Below are positions 1 through 7,463 of a DNA stretch of 21,085 bases, piece by piece; within the stretch, counting starts at the first letter, position 1, and each line of letters begins with the position of its first letter. Both the position numbers and the translations under genes were made by a program. The stretch is from Bacillota bacterium (GTDB lineage: Bacteria; Bacillota_I; Bacilli_A; RFN20; CAG-826): NCBI GenBank assembly GCA_003501485.1, contig DNPJ01000003.1:5423-26507 (forward strand), in the 5' to 3' direction. The notes beneath the pieces are model-generated. The model did not search any database. It was not told the origin of the DNA and saw only the letters and a list, made by a program, of their open reading frames with translations.

Positions 1-1219
1 GTCTAAAAATAAGTGGTTTTCCAGTTCTCCAATCATGAGGATAACTATGCACTATTTCATCACATTTTAGCAAAGAACCATTATCTTTAATAATATTTAA
101 AACAACTTTATTAGCGTCTTCATAGAATAAGCCCGCTAGCTTGTCACCACAATCACTTGTCAAGCGTCCACTGGAATCAACTGGACAATATGGTTGAATT
201 CCATATTTTTGACAAACAGTAAAGTCATCGACACCGTGTCCTGGTGCAGTATGAACTAAACCAGTGCCGCTTTCGTTAGTGACGTGCTCACCAACAATTA
301 TAATTGAGTCTCTATCATAGAAAGGATGCTTTGTTACAACGCCTTCTAATTCTTTTCCCTGGAATGTTTTCAATTCTTCACATTCTTTTAAGCCTAATTC
401 TTCTTGTAGACGATCCTTAAACTCTTTTAATAAAATTAAATCGCCTTTTTCTGTATGATATAAGCCATATTCGAATCTAGGATGAACGCTTATAGCAAGG
501 TTGGCAGGAAGAGTCCAAGGAGTTGTTGTCCAAATAACTGCTTTTGAACCATTTGGAACAACGCCTTTTCCATCTCTTACATCAAATGCAACATATATTG
601 CATATGATTTAACATCTTTATAATCAATTTCAGCTTCTGCTAAGGCAGTCTCACTACTCCATGACCAATAAACAGGTTTAAGTCCTTTGTAAATTAAACC
701 TCTTAAGGCCATCTTGGCAAAAACTTCAATTTGTTGAACTTCAAAATCTTTATTAAGCGTTAAATATGCGTGATCATAATCACCCATAACACCCAAACGA
801 ACAATTTGTGATTTTTGGTGTGCAACTTGTTTTAAGGCATATTCACGACATTTTTGACGGAATTCATCGACTGGTGTCGTCTTTCTATTAACACCACTTT
901 TTGTCACTTGTACTTCGATTGGAAGTCCATGAGTGTCAAAACCAAAAATAAATGGAACATAATAGCCCGACATAGTTTTATATCTAACAATTAAATCTTT
1001 TAAAATACGGTTAAGCATATGTCCACAATGCATATCTCCGTTAGCGTACGGTGGGCCATCGTGAAACGCATATTCTTTGCAACCCTCTCTATTTTTAAGC
1101 ATTTGTTCGTACAAATGTTCATCTTGCCATTTCTTAACAAGCAATGGTTCTTTATTAGCTAAATTGCCACGCATTTCAAAGTCAGTTTTAGGCATTAATA
1201 ATGTTTTCTTCAGTTCCAT
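1..1219 (-). CDS. ileS: Isoleucyl-tRNA synthetase, N-terminal part (cut by window edge)
   Basis: The enzyme charges tRNA-Ile with isoleucine in the cytoplasm. About 406 codons of the 5' end are present and the gene runs off the left edge. The class I HIGH signature appears as PYANGDMHCGHMLNR near residues 58-72, where HCGH is the HxGH form. Further blocks typical of IleRS follow: GFDTHGLPIEV, PVYWSWSSETALAEAE, and the editing-domain segments WTTTPWTLPANLA and GTGLVHTAPGHG. The KMSKS loop and the zinc-binding C terminus lie outside the window. The ATG at 1219 has a clear AGGAG six bases upstream. A T-box leader directly precedes it, so expression should respond to uncharged tRNA-Ile. Its position downstream of ftsZ keeps the common Firmicutes division-cluster/ileS order. 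Identity is certain from the motifs. Confidence 0.97.
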   Translation of the reverse strand, partial: MELKKTLLMPKTDFEMRGNLANKEPLLVKKWQDEHLYEQMLKNREGCKEYAFHDGPPYANGDMHCGHMLNRILKDLIVRYKTMSGYYVPFIFGFDTHGLPIEVQVTKSGVNRKTTPVDEFRQKCREYALKQVAHQKSQIVRLGVMGDYDHAYLTLNKDFEVQQIEVFAKMALRGLIYKGLKPVYWSWSSETALAEAEIDYKDVKSYAIYVAFDVRDGKGVVPNGSKAVIWTTTPWTLPANLAISVHPRFEYGLYHTEKGDLILLKEFKDRLQEELGLKECEELKTFQGKELEGVVTKHPFYDRDSIIIVGEHVTNESGTGLVHTAPGHGVDDFTVCQKYGIQPYCPVDSSGRLTSDCGDKLAGLFYEDANKVVLNIIKDNGSLLKCDEIVHSYPHDWRTGKPLIFR

Positions 1220-1245
1220 ATTTTTCTCCTTTTTTTAAGCCATAT

Positions 1246-1456
1246 AAAAAGCGCCTTTAAGGGCGCAACTAACGCGGTACCACCTTAATTCTATAACTTT
1301 GTTATAGCACTCGTTATTAGTCTTTTAACGTAGACAAGTCGATCTTCCTAATAATGTTTCAGAAGATGTGCTCGGAAGTGATATTTCTTAATAATTTGAT
1401 AGGCTTTCACCATCCCTATCTCGCTAAAGGGGATTAAGAAACGTGTCTTCGTCTTA
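1246..1456 (-). promoter_or_regulatory. T-box riboswitch leader of ileS (Ile specifier)
   Basis: This is a tRNA-sensing transcription-attenuation leader. The T-box core GGTGGTACCGCG lies at 1273-1284 (minus strand). Just downstream is a GC-rich hairpin, GCGCC/GGCGC at 1251-1266, followed by a T run (1246-1250), which is the terminator. Stem I is recognisable: TTCTTAAT pairs with ATTAAGAA, and the terminal hairpin GATAGG...CCTATC carries the GATGGTGAAA loop. The specifier loop reads ATCAC with the codon ATC at 1380-1382, an Ile codon, which fits the gene. Uncharged tRNA-Ile (anticodon GAU) should pair with it and favour the antiterminator. The leader begins immediately after the stop of the nuclease gene. 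Confidence 0.93.
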
Positions 1457-1481
1457 GCGTTTTATCCTCTTGTTTTGTCAA
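1453..1481 (-). promoter_or_regulatory. Candidate promoter for the ileS T-box transcript
   Basis: A perfect -35 TTGACA (1476-1481) lies inside the last codons of the nuclease gene. Seventeen bases downstream is GCTAAG (1453-1458), a poor -10 (3 of 6 matches). It would start RNA near 1446, at the base of T-box stem I. The alternative is read-through from the division operon. Confidence 0.4.
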
Positions 1482-3201
1482 CAAGAATTCCAACTCTACC
1501 AATTCGAAATTCGGTAGATACATTGGTAATATCAATTTTCACCTTTCCAATTTTTTGATTAATTCCTTCAAGTGAGATGCCCACTGTTTGGAGAGATGAA
1601 TCAGCAATGTTATTAATTCTATTCGAATAAACAATTTTATCGCCAATACTCATTATAATATTATACGACCCATAATACTTGTTCGCAGTATTTGTTTCAA
1701 TGAATATTTTCTTAATAACATAATTATTTTCATAACTGAAATCATTTTCTGTTTCTAGAGAAATATTATTTGCAGGTGACGATTTTGAACCAATAATAAC
1801 ACCATATTGTTCACCATTTCTATCGAGAGCTTTCACTGTTTTAGCGTCACCAAAATCAATATTCCAAGTTACTCCATTATAAGAAATTTTATTTTGTCCT
1901 TTTGTTAATCCGCTTGGAAGCATTGTGAATTTGTAATTCATTTCATTCCATTCTTTAGGAGCAACGTTGATATTGTATGAATATGTTAAATCGTTGTCAT
2001 ATAAAATCGTTACTAATTTTCCATTTTGTTCAAAGGATAGAGATTCATTATCATTAATGCCACTTACTAGATATTTATCAGTTTTTTCAACTTTGAATGA
2101 ATTTGTGACTGTATAAACTTCTAAATCTTTTGAAGAATCAAATATATCTCCGCCATCATATGCATATCTAACATTCTTGACGGCTAAATTATGAATTTTA
2201 TCATTTCCTAAATCAAGAATATCGTAAGCGTTAGGAATGTTGATCAAGCTTCCCTTTTGTCTTTGCTTACTTCCGTAAACATAATCTACCAATCCTGGAA
2301 AATCAACAAAGGGATTTCTGTTCCCTTGTTCACTTTGAACAACGTTTGTGTGCTGATATTCAAGTCTATCAGGAAGGAAATTATTATTCCATTCAATTAA
2401 ATCTTCAAGATTTTGATGGCATTTATTGCCCATTTGAGCAGACATTAAACTGCATTTAATGCCTGAAGTTTTACTTACAATTTTTAATCCGGTAGATAGT
2501 TTATGCCCTTCTTTATCGACGGATTTAACCCATGAATCTTTTCCATACATTAAGCCCATATAAAAGATTGCTCTAGCCACTTTGCCTTTATCTTTATCAC
2601 CAGGCTCAAATGCAGCTTCGTTAATATCAGTATATGGATCATCGTCTCTACTTTTAGCTGTACCGACATAATAAGCATTTTCATCATCACCAATATTTCC
2701 ATAACAATTATTCGAATGCGACGAATTTCCTGACTTATATGAAGCATAAAGGTTATGAAAATCAGTGGCTGTGCCAAGTTCTTTAACGGCATCGCCTGTT
2801 CCAAGTCCAGTCATAAGCGAAGCAGGCCAACAATGTTCTCTTTGCCAATTAGTTGAATTATTTCCTGTTATTTTATATTCTTCAACATCACTATAAAGAA
2901 GATGTACTTTATCAAAATCAGTCAAAGATTGATCGGCGTTTCTATTTGTATCCCAGTTAGAACCATTCTCATTGTATGCTATTGCGTGATAATCACGGTA
3001 TACAATTTCATATAATTGGTTTTTCAAATCAATACCATTCTTCCAACTTGTTAATCCTTTATAATAACCATTAAAAATTTCTTCAGGATTATAAGAGCTA
3101 ACAAATAACTCTTCACTTGTACTATTTGCGTTTTGCTTATCACAAGCTGATAATCCTGTTACAAGTAAAGTAATTGTTAATAATAAAGGTATTCTTTTCA
3201 T
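1462..3201 (-). CDS. Lipoprotein endonuclease I family nuclease with unknown C-terminal beta-rich region
   Basis: This 579-residue protein is probably a secreted, membrane-anchored DNase/RNase that digests external nucleic acid. It has a lipoprotein signal peptide with lipobox LSAC and lipidated Cys20. The endonuclease I (EndA/NucM/BsnA) domain spans about residues 40-310. The WQREHCWPASL block holds the His-Me catalytic pair Glu122-His123. DFHNLY (147-152), KVARAIFYM and QGNRNPFVD (292-300) also match the family. Residues 311-579 are an extra, probably Ig-like or jelly-roll beta region that I do not recognise. The gene begins one codon after the ftsZ stop in the same frame (TAG TCT ATG) with no Shine-Dalgarno sequence, so translation may depend on termination-reinitiation by ribosomes leaving ftsZ. 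A nuclease is not a usual division-cluster gene; nucleotide scavenging is a plausible role (inference). Confidence 0.88.
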   Translation of the reverse strand: MKRIPLLLTITLLVTGLSACDKQNANSTSEELFVSSYNPEEIFNGYYKGLTSWKNGIDLKNQLYEIVYRDYHAIAYNENGSNWDTNRNADQSLTDFDKVHLLYSDVEEYKITGNNSTNWQREHCWPASLMTGLGTGDAVKELGTATDFHNLYASYKSGNSSHSNNCYGNIGDDENAYYVGTAKSRDDDPYTDINEAAFEPGDKDKGKVARAIFYMGLMYGKDSWVKSVDKEGHKLSTGLKIVSKTSGIKCSLMSAQMGNKCHQNLEDLIEWNNNFLPDRLEYQHTNVVQSEQGNRNPFVDFPGLVDYVYGSKQRQKGSLINIPNAYDILDLGNDKIHNLAVKNVRYAYDGGDIFDSSKDLEVYTVTNSFKVEKTDKYLVSGINDNESLSFEQNGKLVTILYDNDLTYSYNINVAPKEWNEMNYKFTMLPSGLTKGQNKISYNGVTWNIDFGDAKTVKALDRNGEQYGVIIGSKSSPANNISLETENDFSYENNYVIKKIFIETNTANKYYGSYNIIMSIGDKIVYSNRINNIADSSLQTVGISLEGINQKIGKVKIDITNVSTEFRIGRVGILVDKTRG

Positions 3202-3204
3202 AGA

Positions 3205-4362
3205 CTAGAATATATTTTTGCTTTTTAAGAAAGAAGGTAAGAAATCATCTTCTTCATCTTTTTTGTTCTCTTCGTCAACATGTTGCTCACTATTATCTTC
3301 ATCAGTGTTTACTAAAGGAGGAACAACGTCTTTGTTTTGTTCATTAACTTGATTTTCATGTTGTTTAAACAATTGAGATTTATCAAATGTAGGAACGGCT
3401 GTGAAATCAAAATCATCTGTGAAGTCACTTGCAATAACACTTACAAGAATTTGGTCGGTTAATTGATCATTAATTGAAACACCAAATTTAACATCAACTG
3501 CATTTCCTGCAGCATCAATAATGCGATCAACTGTTTCTTGCGCTTCGAATAATGAAACACTTTTTCCGCAAGTGACGGCACAAATAGCACGCCTTGCTCC
3601 ATTGATACTTGCTTCAAGAAGAGGCGATGAAATAGCACTTTGGGCAGCTTCTTGAGCTTTATTTGGACCGCTTCCAGTACCAAAACCAATTAGGGAAATA
3701 CCAGAATTTTCAAGCGTCTTTTTAACATCAGCAAAATCAAGATTGATGACCGCAGGCATGAGAATCAAATCAGTAACAGTCTTTACAGATTGAGCAAGAA
3801 CTCTATCACTTTCTGCAAAAGCTTCTGATATTGGTGCAGTTCCATTAACCATGAGCAATTTATCATTTGAAACAATAATTATTGAATCAACTGCTTCTTT
3901 AAGTTCGTTAAGTCCTTCAACAGAATTTGCAATACGTTTTTTACCTTCAAATGTGAATGGACGAGTTACGATAGCAACAGTCAAAGCACCTTCTTCGCGT
4001 GCAATGCGAGCAACAACAGGAGCAGCGCCTGTTCCTGTTCCGCCGCCCATACCAGCTGCAATAAAAACCATATTTGCACCTTTAACAATTGAGCGTATAT
4101 CTTCTTCGCTTGCTTCCGCTGCCTCTTTGCCAACTGATGGTTCCCCACCAGCACCGAGACCTTGGGTAATTTCTTCGCCTAAAACTAATCTATTTTTAGC
4201 TTTTGATGTAGCTAAAGCTTGTCTATCAGTATTTAAAACATAAAATTCGACAGATGAAATATCTTCGTCAATCATTCTATTAACCGCATTATTACCAGCG
4301 CCCCCAACACCGACGACGACGATACGGGCAACTGCTTCAAAATTATCTAAATCTTCAAACAT
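3205..4362 (-). CDS. ftsZ: Cell division protein FtsZ
   Basis: FtsZ is the tubulin-like GTPase that builds the division ring at mid-cell. The N-terminal GTP-binding start GVGGAGNNAVNRM (18-30) is present, as is the tubulin signature GGGTGTG (106-112). The T7 synergy loop NLDFADV (207-213) carries the catalytic acidic residues. Residues 315-370 are a low-complexity, charged linker. The C-terminal peptide DDFLPSFLKSK (372-382) is the usual dock for FtsA/SepF-type partners, so a membrane tether should exist. At 385 residues the length is normal. The ATG at 4362 is preceded by AGGAGG that overlaps the ftsA stop (TAGGAGG), and the gap to ftsA is 11 bases. All active-site motifs are intact, in contrast to the neighbouring FtsA homologue. 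Confidence 0.98.
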   Translation of the reverse strand: MFEDLDNFEAVARIVVVGVGGAGNNAVNRMIDEDISSVEFYVLNTDRQALATSKAKNRLVLGEEITQGLGAGGEPSVGKEAAEASEEDIRSIVKGANMVFIAAGMGGGTGTGAAPVVARIAREEGALTVAIVTRPFTFEGKKRIANSVEGLNELKEAVDSIIIVSNDKLLMVNGTAPISEAFAESDRVLAQSVKTVTDLILMPAVINLDFADVKKTLENSGISLIGFGTGSGPNKAQEAAQSAISSPLLEASINGARRAICAVTCGKSVSLFEAQETVDRIIDAAGNAVDVKFGVSINDQLTDQILVSVIASDFTDDFDFTAVPTFDKSQLFKQHENQVNEQNKDVVPPLVNTDEDNSEQHVDEENKKDEEDDFLPSFLKSKNIF

Positions 4363-4373
4363 GGGATTTCCTC

Positions 4374-5576
4374 CTATTTTGCTTTTTTGTTTTCTTTCAT
4401 TCTACTAATCGGAGCAACTTTAGCTTGTTGCTCGGATAAAGATCCTTTATTGTTTTCACTAACAAGCAATGCACCTATCAGTGCACTATATTCGCTTTTT
4501 CTAGCGCCAATAGTGTCTGGTTTTAAGAAATGTTTAGATTTCGCTTCCTTAAAGTTATCACTTAATAATTTTTCAAAACCATTTATTTCTGTTAGTCTTC
4601 CACAAAACACAACTGGTGCTTCTTTAACAGTAACTAAAAATCCATTTACAAGAGAATTGTATGAAGCATTCATTTTTAAGAAATAATCCTTACAAAACAA
4701 ATTGATAGCTTCATTTAAATCGTTTGGTGTAAATTTTTTATCATTTACAGTCGCTATGATTGGCTCAAAATTCAAATCTCTATCATTGATGCCGTATAAG
4801 CTTATTAAATTCTCAGCTTCAGAGAAATCGACACCAAAATAATTAATAATTGATTCGATTAAATCATTATATCCACTTTCAAAATATTTTGATTTAATTG
4901 GAGAACCATTTGATACAAGCGTCAATGACGTAAGTCCATCTTCGATATCAATAAGAAGATATGAGGACGGAAAACCTTTTTTACTTTTCACTAAAGATGC
5001 AATTGCATATGGTTCACATACAAAATTTCTAATTCTCATTCCGGCAGATACAAATGGTTGCTCATATGTGTTAATTAGCCCTTCAGGAAGAGTGTGAACC
5101 TTTGCCTGAATAGATAAAATTTGAGAAGCTTCACCAACCGGAGGACGAACCGATGACCTGTTATCTGAAAGCACATAGTAATCAGGAACTATATCAACAA
5201 TTCTGTCTCCATCTTTGATCTCTTCTTTTCGAACCATAGAAATCACGTTAATAATATCAACTGCTTGAATAATGTTTGTTGCACTAACAACATTCGTTGT
5301 TTTATTTGATTGATAAACATTAAATTCGATTGGAGGCAATAAAACAACCGCATCACTTAAATTAATTCTAATTTTAGAATCAACATCGACAATTTCTGTT
5401 AACGACTTAATGATTTCAGTTAAATTAGCAAAATTTTTAATATTCCCACGATAAATTGTTGATCTAAGAGGTCTTTCTGTTGAATATACTAAAACCGGCT
5501 TATTATCGATAACATTTCCAATAATAAGTTTTAACTTTGAATCGGTTAATTGTACTAAAGCAATAGATTTTTCCAT
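4374..5576 (-). CDS. ftsA: Divergent FtsA-like division protein with eroded nucleotide-binding motifs
   Basis: By position directly before ftsZ, by length (400 residues) and by scattered blocks (FVCEPYAIASLV at 185-196, GARKSEYSALIGALLV near 357-372), this is an FtsA homologue. FtsA is the actin-fold protein that ties FtsZ to the membrane. The canonical nucleotide motifs are not conserved. The phosphate-1 region (6-14) reads ALVQLTDSK instead of a DxGT form. The phosphate-2 region (208-216) reads LIDIEDGLT instead of DIGGGTT. The adenosine region (324-328) reads FCGRL instead of a GG(G) form. The C terminus (KVAPISRMKENKKAK) does not look like the usual amphipathic membrane-targeting helix. 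It may be a scaffold that no longer hydrolyses ATP. No Shine-Dalgarno sequence precedes the ATG; a candidate promoter lies in the 62-base gap upstream. Confidence 0.75.
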   Translation of the reverse strand: MEKSIALVQLTDSKLKLIIGNVIDNKPVLVYSTERPLRSTIYRGNIKNFANLTEIIKSLTEIVDVDSKIRINLSDAVVLLPPIEFNVYQSNKTTNVVSATNIIQAVDIINVISMVRKEEIKDGDRIVDIVPDYYVLSDNRSSVRPPVGEASQILSIQAKVHTLPEGLINTYEQPFVSAGMRIRNFVCEPYAIASLVKSKKGFPSSYLLIDIEDGLTSLTLVSNGSPIKSKYFESGYNDLIESIINYFGVDFSEAENLISLYGINDRDLNFEPIIATVNDKKFTPNDLNEAINLFCKDYFLKMNASYNSLVNGFLVTVKEAPVVFCGRLTEINGFEKLLSDNFKEAKSKHFLKPDTIGARKSEYSALIGALLVSENNKGSLSEQQAKVAPISRMKENKKAK

Positions 5577-5588
5577 AACTATTAATAT

Positions 5589-5617
5589 ATTTTATATATT
5601 CCAAGTTATTATTGCAA
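5589..5617 (-). promoter_or_regulatory. Candidate internal promoter before ftsA
   Basis: TTGCAA (5612-5617) and TAAAAT (5589-5594) are separated by 17 bases in the gap between the small membrane gene and ftsA. RNA would start near 5582, only about six bases before the ftsA ATG at 5576, which has no Shine-Dalgarno sequence. In AT-rich DNA such matches can be chance. Confidence 0.35.
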
Positions 5618-5638
5618 TGAACTTTTTATCAATAGCCA

Positions 5639-5842
5639 TTATATGGCTGATATCAAATTTTTAACAAACGAAAATGTTGTGTCCAAAATTGAACAATGTA
5701 TATTGCTTTGAAGATGAATGCAAATTGTCACTGGAACCGCTACTAAAGCCACAAATAAAACAACAATACACGAAATAATTAGAAACTTTTTCCAAAAGAA
5801 AGATGATTGACTTTTGCCATGTTTGAATAATTTATCTTTCAT
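5639..5842 (-). CDS. Small single-pass membrane protein in the ftsL position
   Basis: This 67-residue protein has a basic N terminus (MKDKLFKHGKSQSSFFWKK), one strong membrane helix at about 20-45, and a short outer tail of some 22 residues with two cysteines in the C-terminal half. The layout (inside-positive N terminus, one helix, position right after rsmH) is that of FtsL. It is much shorter than usual FtsL (around 100 residues or more) and shows no leucine-zipper coiled coil. Its ATG overlaps the rsmH stop (ATGA), with AAAGGA upstream, so it is translationally coupled and real. With no FtsI, FtsW or DivIB genes nearby, it may be an FtsL remnant or an unrelated division-membrane protein. 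Confidence 0.7.
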   Translation of the reverse strand: MKDKLFKHGKSQSSFFWKKFLIISCIVVLFVALVAVPVTICIHLQSNIHCSILDTTFSFVKNLISAI

Positions 5843-6774
5843 AGTCTAATCCTTTCTAAAACTCGCATTTTTGCTGATTTACTGCGAGGGTTAATCTCCA
5901 TTTCTTCCTCGCTTGGTGTAATCAATTTGCCAATTTGTTTATATTTTGGTTCATCTTCGATTGTTGGGATAAAAAACACATTATGTCTATTCCCTTCTAT
6001 CTTACTAACTTCATTAAATGCGTTTTTAACAATTCTATCTTCCAAAGAGTGGAAAGAAATAATCACTAATCTTCCGCCTACATTTAATGATTTAATCGCA
6101 TCAGTTATCATTGTTTTCAATGCGCCCAATTCATCATTTACTTCAATTCTAATTGCTTGGAATATTTGTTTAGCTGGATGCCCTTTTTTGTTAAGCTCTT
6201 TTTGAGGTTTAACTTTTTTTACTATATCCACTAAATCAAATGTCGTTTCAATTGGGCTATTTTCTCTATGCTTAACGATTTCTTTTGCTATTTGGTAAGC
6301 ATATTTTTCTTCACCATATTCTCTAAAAATTCTTGTTAAATCTTGTAATGAATAATCATTTACAACTTTGTAGGCATCCAAATTTTGTCTTTGGTCCATG
6401 CGCATATCAAGTCGTGCATTACTTCTATATGAAAATCCTCTTTCATTTTCATCAAATTGAGGAGATGAAACTCCTAAATCCACTAATAAACCATCCACAT
6501 ACGACACTTTTCTTTCATCAAGGTCTTTGCGGAAATTTTTAAAATCATCGTGAATAATTTCGAAATGATTTGATATGTTAGCTAATCTATTTCTTGATTC
6601 ATCAATTGCTTCTTGATCTTTGTCAAAAGCGTACAATTTACCATTGATTAATCTTTTAAGTATTTCGCTACTATGTCCACCTCTGCCGAGAGTTAAATCG
6701 ATGTATACTCCGTCGCTTTTAATGGCTAAATTATTAATAGCCTCATTTAACAATACTGAAACATGCTTAGTCAT
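5839..6774 (-). CDS. rsmH: 16S rRNA (cytosine-1402-N4)-methyltransferase RsmH
   Basis: RsmH (MraW) methylates N4 of C1402 in 16S rRNA using S-adenosylmethionine and tunes decoding at the P site. The SAM-binding motif YIDLTLGRGGHS lies near residues 24-35. Family blocks DGLLVDLGVSSPQFDENERGFSY, LDMRMD, HPAKQIFQAIRIEVNDE, ISFHSLEDRIVK and the C-terminal RSKSAKMRVLERI follow. The protein has 311 residues, a normal length. I chose ATG 6774 because AGGTGA sits five bases before it; an in-frame GTG at 6783 lies inside that ribosome binding site and is unlikely to be used. The ATG lies eight bases before the end of mraZ, and the TGA stop overlaps the next gene's ATG. TGA ending the protein exactly at its family end argues for the standard code. 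Confidence 0.97.
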   Translation of the reverse strand: MTKHVSVLLNEAINNLAIKSDGVYIDLTLGRGGHSSEILKRLINGKLYAFDKDQEAIDESRNRLANISNHFEIIHDDFKNFRKDLDERKVSYVDGLLVDLGVSSPQFDENERGFSYRSNARLDMRMDQRQNLDAYKVVNDYSLQDLTRIFREYGEEKYAYQIAKEIVKHRENSPIETTFDLVDIVKKVKPQKELNKKGHPAKQIFQAIRIEVNDELGALKTMITDAIKSLNVGGRLVIISFHSLEDRIVKNAFNEVSKIEGNRHNVFFIPTIEDEPKYKQIGKLITPSEEEMEINPRSKSAKMRVLERIRL

Positions 6775-7201
6775 TTTTATCACCTAATAATCTTTCAGAA
6801 TTATCTTCATAACTCTTCTCGGCAACAGAGATATATTCTTCCCATTTTTCTTTATTCCAAAGTTCAATATGATCATTCACACCAATAATCATCAAGCAAT
6901 TAGATATTTGATACTTGTTAATCAAATCGCTAGGGAGCTGAATTCTATTTTTTGAATCGATTTCAAGTTCATAAACGCTTGAAAGAGCAACACGAATAAC
7001 ATCACGTGAATTTTTCTTTTCAAAATCGTATTTGGACAAGTTGTTTATGTACGATTTAAAGTTCTCTTCACTAAACAAGCTTAAACAGCCTTCATATCCT
7101 TTGAGAATGTAAATTTTACTACTAAGTTCATTTACAAATTTTCTAGGAATGACAAGGCGATTTTTACTATCTAGACTATGAAGAGCATTACCGTATAACA
7201 T
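6767..7201 (-). CDS. mraZ: Transcriptional regulator MraZ
   Basis: MraZ is a ring-forming DNA-binding protein with two AbrB-like halves that represses its own division-cluster operon. Each half has its signature: SLDSKNRLVIPRKF near 9-22 and EIDSKNRIQLPSDL near 79-92, matching the family D-x-K-x-R-hydrophobic-x-P pattern. The 144-residue length is normal. It is the first gene of the operon and overlaps rsmH by eight bases. The start is fixed by homology (MLYGNALHSLD); the only purine-rich sequence upstream is the MraZ operator repeat itself, whose second copy ends one base before the ATG. Confidence 0.95.
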   Translation of the reverse strand: MLYGNALHSLDSKNRLVIPRKFVNELSSKIYILKGYEGCLSLFSEENFKSYINNLSKYDFEKKNSRDVIRVALSSVYELEIDSKNRIQLPSDLINKYQISNCLMIIGVNDHIELWNKEKWEEYISVAEKSYEDNSERLLGDKND

Positions 7202-7202
7202 A

Positions 7203-7218
7203 TCCCACTTTGTCCCAC
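7203..7218 (-). promoter_or_regulatory. MraZ operator: two direct GTGGGA boxes
   Basis: Two direct copies of GTGGGA (7213-7218 and 7203-7208), 10 bases apart start to start, lie between the mraZ promoter and its ATG, as AGTGGGACAAAGTGGGAT. MraZ is known to bind tandem GTGG-containing repeats spaced by one helical turn. Here the repeats are in the 5' leader and also occupy the place of the ribosome binding site. Confidence 0.85.
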
Positions 7219-7230
7219 TATTGTGTAATT

Positions 7231-7259
7231 ATTATACAAATACATATGCGCGAAAGTAA
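7231..7259 (-). promoter_or_regulatory. Promoter of the division operon (PmraZ)
   Basis: A perfect -10 TATAAT (7231-7236) stands 17 bases from TTACTT (7254-7259), a weak -35. RNA would start near 7224, leaving a leader of about 23 bases that contains both MraZ boxes. Confidence 0.75.
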
Positions 7260-7463
7260 ATAATCTAATTTGAAAATTTTACAAACATTTTGTCAATAAT
7301 GTTGATGTACATCCGAAAAATATAATTTTTATTTTATAAAATTAATTATTAGTTGTTTTTTGGTAGAAAGTATTAAAAATTTTAAACTACTAATTATTTG
7401 CAAAACATATGATATAAACAGATTTTTTTCATTAACTTTTGTAGCCAACAAATCAGTCTAATA

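Noticed and set aside
6775..6783. GTG start for rsmH at 6783
   Set aside because: The GTG is part of the AGGTGA ribosome binding site for ATG 6774, where homologous sequence (MTKHVSVLLNE) begins.
7260..7463. Possible small RNA or origin-like element in the AT-rich mraZ upstream gap
   Set aside because: Only short A/T self-complementary stretches are seen; there is no DnaA-box cluster, no GC-rich stem and no promoter-terminator pair enclosing it.
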